From: Colletotrichum lupini
Lineage: Eukaryota; Ascomycota; Sordariomycetes; Glomerellales; Glomerellaceae
NCBI RefSeq assembly: GCF_023278565.1
Contig: NC_064681.1
Coordinates: 744,001 to 808,000 of the forward strand
Reading direction: 5' to 3'
Length of the DNA stretch: 64,000 bases
The translations under genes and the position numbers were made by a program. Under the pieces are notes generated by a model. It made no database searches. It worked only from the letters and a program-made list of their open reading frames with translations, and was not told where the DNA came from. This document shows, in pieces, positions 60,796 to 64,000 of the stretch; positions within the stretch are counted from its first letter, which is position 1, and each line of letters opens with the position of its first letter.

Positions 60796-61859
60796 CTATT
60801 CCTCCTCCTCACTACTAACTTCCTCCCCTGCTTCTATGGCCTCCTGCCGCCGCTTCGCTGCGCGCTCCCTCTTTCGATCCAGCAACTTCTTCAACCTCGA
60901 AGCACCATTGAAGACGCCGTTCGTCCCTGACCCGCACGCGGCGCATGTGGGGTCCTTCCTGTACCTCTTCAACGCGCAAGGCTCGCAAAAGTAGTGACCA
61001 CACCTCGTGATGATCGGCGCCTTGTAAGGCTCCCTGCATATGATACAGGCGAACGGGATATTCTCCAACATGGCCTCCTCGTCGTCATCATCGTCGTCGG
61101 CCTTGGTGCGGTCCGCGCTGGCAACGACGGTTCCCGCAATGTTCTTCTTCCCCTTTGTGACGTTCTCCCACTCCTTGTCGAGCTGCCATCCTTGCTTATA
61201 GTCTTCTCTGGCGTGGAGGTACTTGCAGTTATCGCCGAAGCCACAGAAACCGGTTTGTTTGTACTAAAGATTGTTAGTATCTATGATTTGAGGAGGTAAC
61301 GTGATGGGCAACTTACGTCTTTGCAAACGTCTGGTGCGAAATCGGTGACTGTGATTGTCCTGATGTTGGTGGGCGCCTTGATGGGGCCAACTGTCTTGTT
61401 TGGGGCGTCTGGGTTCTTCGTGATGAACGAAGTCTGGTTCGCCAGCCCCTTGTATGTTCCGTCGGGGGCCTGCGATGTCTTTGCGACAGCTCGCGAGCTG
61501 CCTAGTAGGTTTTTTGATGAAAGAGCGTCCTTGCCATCCTCGTCGTACCAGTTGCTTTGTTTCGTGGCATCGTTGGAGTCTGATATGGGCACGCTGCGAT
61601 CGGCGGTAAATACTGTGGCGGAAAGGTCTTGTTTCGACTTGGCGATGTCCTTGGACGAGGCCGTGATGGCGCCTGCCTTTGTCTTTCGCCTCTTGACCCG
61701 CTGGCCTGCTTCGTCTTCGGAGGATGAGTAGTCGGAGTCGGAGTCGCTGTTCACGGGCGGCGGTGTTGCGGGTCTTTTGCGGATGTTGGCTTTGCCCTTT
61801 GCGCCGCGCCGCTTGAAGATGGCCACCGGCGCATCTGTTGCTGGGGCGCTGTCGGCCAT
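60796..61859 (-). CDS. CWC24: Cwc24, spliceosomal CCCH zinc-finger / RING protein
   Basis: Two exons (61859-61317 and 61263-60796) give 336 residues. The 53-base intron has donor GTAAGT, a TACTAAC branch site and acceptor TAG. Residues 1-120 are basic and Ser/Asp-rich with a bipartite-like KRRKTK. IRTITVTDFAPDVCKD leads into a CCCH finger: Cys179, Cys188, Cys194, His198 with exact C-x8-C-x5-C-x3-H spacing, split by the intron. A C3HC4 RING follows with Cys254, Cys257, Cys269, His271, Cys274, Cys277, Cys288, Cys291. The C-terminus is basic then acidic (VSSEEEE). This CCCH-plus-RING architecture is Cwc24 (human RNF113A). It binds the 5' splice site region in the Bact spliceosome and shields it until the first catalytic step; a ubiquitin-ligase role is possible. 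All metal ligands are present. Confidence 0.95.
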
Positions 61860-62493
61860 GTTTGATGGGTCTGGGCCTCGATCGCGAGTGTACGTCGGTT
61901 TTTGAAGATGGACGGAATATTCTGATTTCGTTGATATAGATTTTCTAGTGAGTCTTTGATGATCCGCAGCTAAGGCTAGGCAACGTCGGTAGTTGAGAGA
62001 GAAGTTTGGGGTTACCCTTGGTCAACTTTAGCTTTGATGGCGATCATCAACACTCGGGTTCAAGAATACCTTCTAGAATGATCAGGTCAAGCCACAGGGC
62101 TGACAAATTTCGTGGCTTGAGCGAAAGACCCATATGGAGGGGCGAAACCAATCAGGTGCCTGGACTGATACGGCTTAGCGTTCTGGGGCGGTGCCGAGTC
62201 CAGCTGCCAGTCAGGAAAATCGGGAGGCTGGAAGACCAGGGACCGATTGGTCAGAAATAGAAGAGACTAGTACACAGAAGGTTGCAGGGATGAGCTTCCC
62301 AGCTGGGTTAGAGCTGGCTCATGGTGGATGCGAGCTAAGATTGGCCAAAGTTATGCGACCAAAACGAGTTTACCCCAAGGAAACATCTGGGCGCGTCTTC
62401 ACGGGCATTGTTTTGAAGCGATGCGATATGGCGGTATGGATTGGCGGGGAAGAGCCCATAGATGGGCGACGATGGATGGCCGATGCCTTGTCG

Positions 62494-62518
62494 ATGCCAT
62501 GCCATGCCATGCCATGCC
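62494..62518 (+). repeat. ATGCC pentanucleotide repeat
   Basis: Five tandem ATGCC units in intergenic DNA. Confidence 0.95.
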
Positions 62519-63616
62519 CTGCGATCTGACATGACTGATTGCTTGCATGAGCACATGTATCCGTACTAGCTGGGAAGCGGTATTCTTTGGTGGGGCCGGG
62601 ATGGATGCTGTTCTTGTGAACTCTCTCGCGGTCTCACTCACTGTGCTGTCTGCCGTGCGCGTGAGAGAATGCTGCCATGTTGTTGGAATGGGCTGTCTGG
62701 ATTGGCTACGGATGCGGCTGTAGCAGCGGCAGCCACACGGATCGTCTGTCTGCGAGAGGCAACGGCATTGGACGATCGAATGGAGACGTCTCCTGGGTGG
62801 TGCATGAGGCCATGGTAAAACAACAAAACAACTGCATGTTGAAGCCATGAGTTGATTTTGGGTTGCAAAGCTGACCTTCTGCATGCAGTAGGTAGCTGCC
62901 TGTTCCAGGTAGCTGACTGAATAAACTCACCTCCTGCATTTGTTTCCTAGGTAGAGTGGCAGAGCCCCCCATGCTATGCATTGCCCGCAATCTTGAGCTG
63001 ATGTCCCCATTTTCTCGTCCCTGCAAATGCCGCCCCAGTGGCTTTGCTACGTCTCGATGAATGGATCCCAATGGTCTTCGCTAAGGCATGTTGAAATTGA
63101 GGGCTTTCAGATGAATGCTTAGAGCTGAGCTGGGCGACGATGATGACGATGATGGGCAGATGACTAGCTGTTCGCCTGGGTAACTAAGGTAGGATCCTAG
63201 GTACTTGACCCAACCAAGGTCAATTTACATACATAAGACGGGTAGATAGTAGTACGGCAGATCATGGATAACGACGGGAATATGGAGAGAGGTGCGGCTT
63301 AAGTCACTGCTAGTGTGATGATGTGTTGTTGAGCTGCTGTCAGTTGATGGCCGGCTTGCACGCCACAGCTAGGGATCATAGCACATTATCGATAAGCACC
63401 CGTTATTCGTACAACAAGAAGGCCATTATCCACCCAGTCCGCGAACGGATGCAAATGGCACGAATGGGGCTGTCGCAAGGCAAACTGTCAGGTACCCGAA
63501 GTTGTGCAGTTGCACAGTCATAGGTGCAGGCATTCTGCAGCTCCACGGTGGAACCCAAAAGACAGCGAGACCTGGCAAGCACCCTGCGTTCTGGACAGGC
63601 ATGAGGGGTGGAATTG

Positions 63617-63657
63617 ACAGGCACAGGCACAGGCTCAGGCTCAGGCTCAGGAACAGG
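63617..63657 (+). repeat. ACAGGC / TCAGGC hexanucleotide repeat
   Basis: About seven hexamer units that shift from ACAGGC to TCAGGC and back, ending in GAACAGG. No coding context. Confidence 0.9.
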
Positions 63658-64000
63658 AATAAAATGGATAGTCGTTGAGATGGGTCTCGCCTGTTGCTAT
63701 TCCCAGTCAGGAGACGGGGGGAGCACAACTCTCGTCTAAACCACACTCCATCTGGGTCCTGGACTCCTGGCCACCTGGTCTAAAATCACTTGTATCCATC
63801 CATATACTCCTTACACAGTGGTTGTGCACGCATGCCGTAACGCGTGAAGGGGGAGAAGCGCATCACTGGTGGTGAATAACAATGCCCTTGTTGGGAATAT
63901 TCTCATGCTCTACGCAGTGCTGTGTACTGTATTATGGAAGTGTGGATTGTGTAAGGAAGGTATGAAGGAACAATTTGAGGATACTTGAAAGTGAGAGAGG

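Larger units (their letters stand above)
61860..64000. other. Intergenic region upstream of CWC24, no gene supported
   Basis: About 2.1 kb to the window end. The nearest part is the CWC24 promoter. The open frames are short and overlap on both strands. Two short tandem repeats are present, at 62494-62518 and 63617-63657. Confidence 0.6.

Noticed and set aside
1..64000. CRISPR arrays, bacterial operons, riboswitches, 5S rRNA
   Set aside because: The window is fungal nuclear DNA. No regular spaced repeats were seen, and no 5S rRNA-like sequence was recognised on either strand.

Overview
The window looks like nuclear DNA of a filamentous ascomycete (Pezizomycotina, most likely a Sordariomycete). 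The genes have several short introns with GT..AG ends, CTAAC/CTGAC-type branch sites and strong third-position C/G preference. Intergenic DNA is rich in GGTACC- and TACGGAGTA-like words. The encoded set (Cms1, Rgd1, Isn1, a Hal4-type kinase, Atg3, Cwc24) is typically fungal. The species assignment is inference; no marker gene is present.

Layout. 1-641 (-): N-terminal part of a lysine-rich nucleolar RRM protein (Nop6-like), cut by the window edge. 2204-3433 (+): CMS1, four exons. 7176-9717 (+): RGD1-type F-BAR/RhoGAP, five exons. 9718-14061: gene-free, with repeat relics, a long GA microsatellite, an LTR-like block and a tRNA-like relic. 14062-15907 (-): a complete five-exon cytochrome P450. 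17064-17146 (-): intron-containing tRNA-Cys(GCA). 18447-20227 (+): ISN1, IMP-specific 5'-nucleotidase, four exons. 21450-23315 or 23468 (-): an unrecognised coiled-coil protein. 23469-39780: about 16 kb with no gene I can support. 39781-42087 (-): Hal4/Sat4-type protein kinase, two exons. 42088-58814: a second stretch of about 16.7 kb with no convincing gene, holding a possible retroelement fragment and a poly-A tract. 58815-59978 (-): ATG3, three exons. 60796-61859 (-): CWC24, two exons. 61860-64000: no gene recognised.

Most genes are independent housekeeping functions: ribosome biogenesis (Nop6-like and Cms1, divergently arranged with an RRPE-like element near CMS1), Rho signalling and polarity, purine nucleotide turnover, cation homeostasis and nutrient signalling, autophagy, and splicing. 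The P450 stands alone, with no backbone synthase, transporter or cluster regulator beside it, so it does not form a recognisable metabolite cluster here. All exon structures were assigned by eye from reading-frame continuity, splice signals and family motifs. I did not find an obviously new multi-gene system. The best leads are the two large gene-poor tracts, a few open frames inside them, the repeat relics at 10.4-13.3 kb, and the orphan coiled-coil gene with its motif-dense upstream region.
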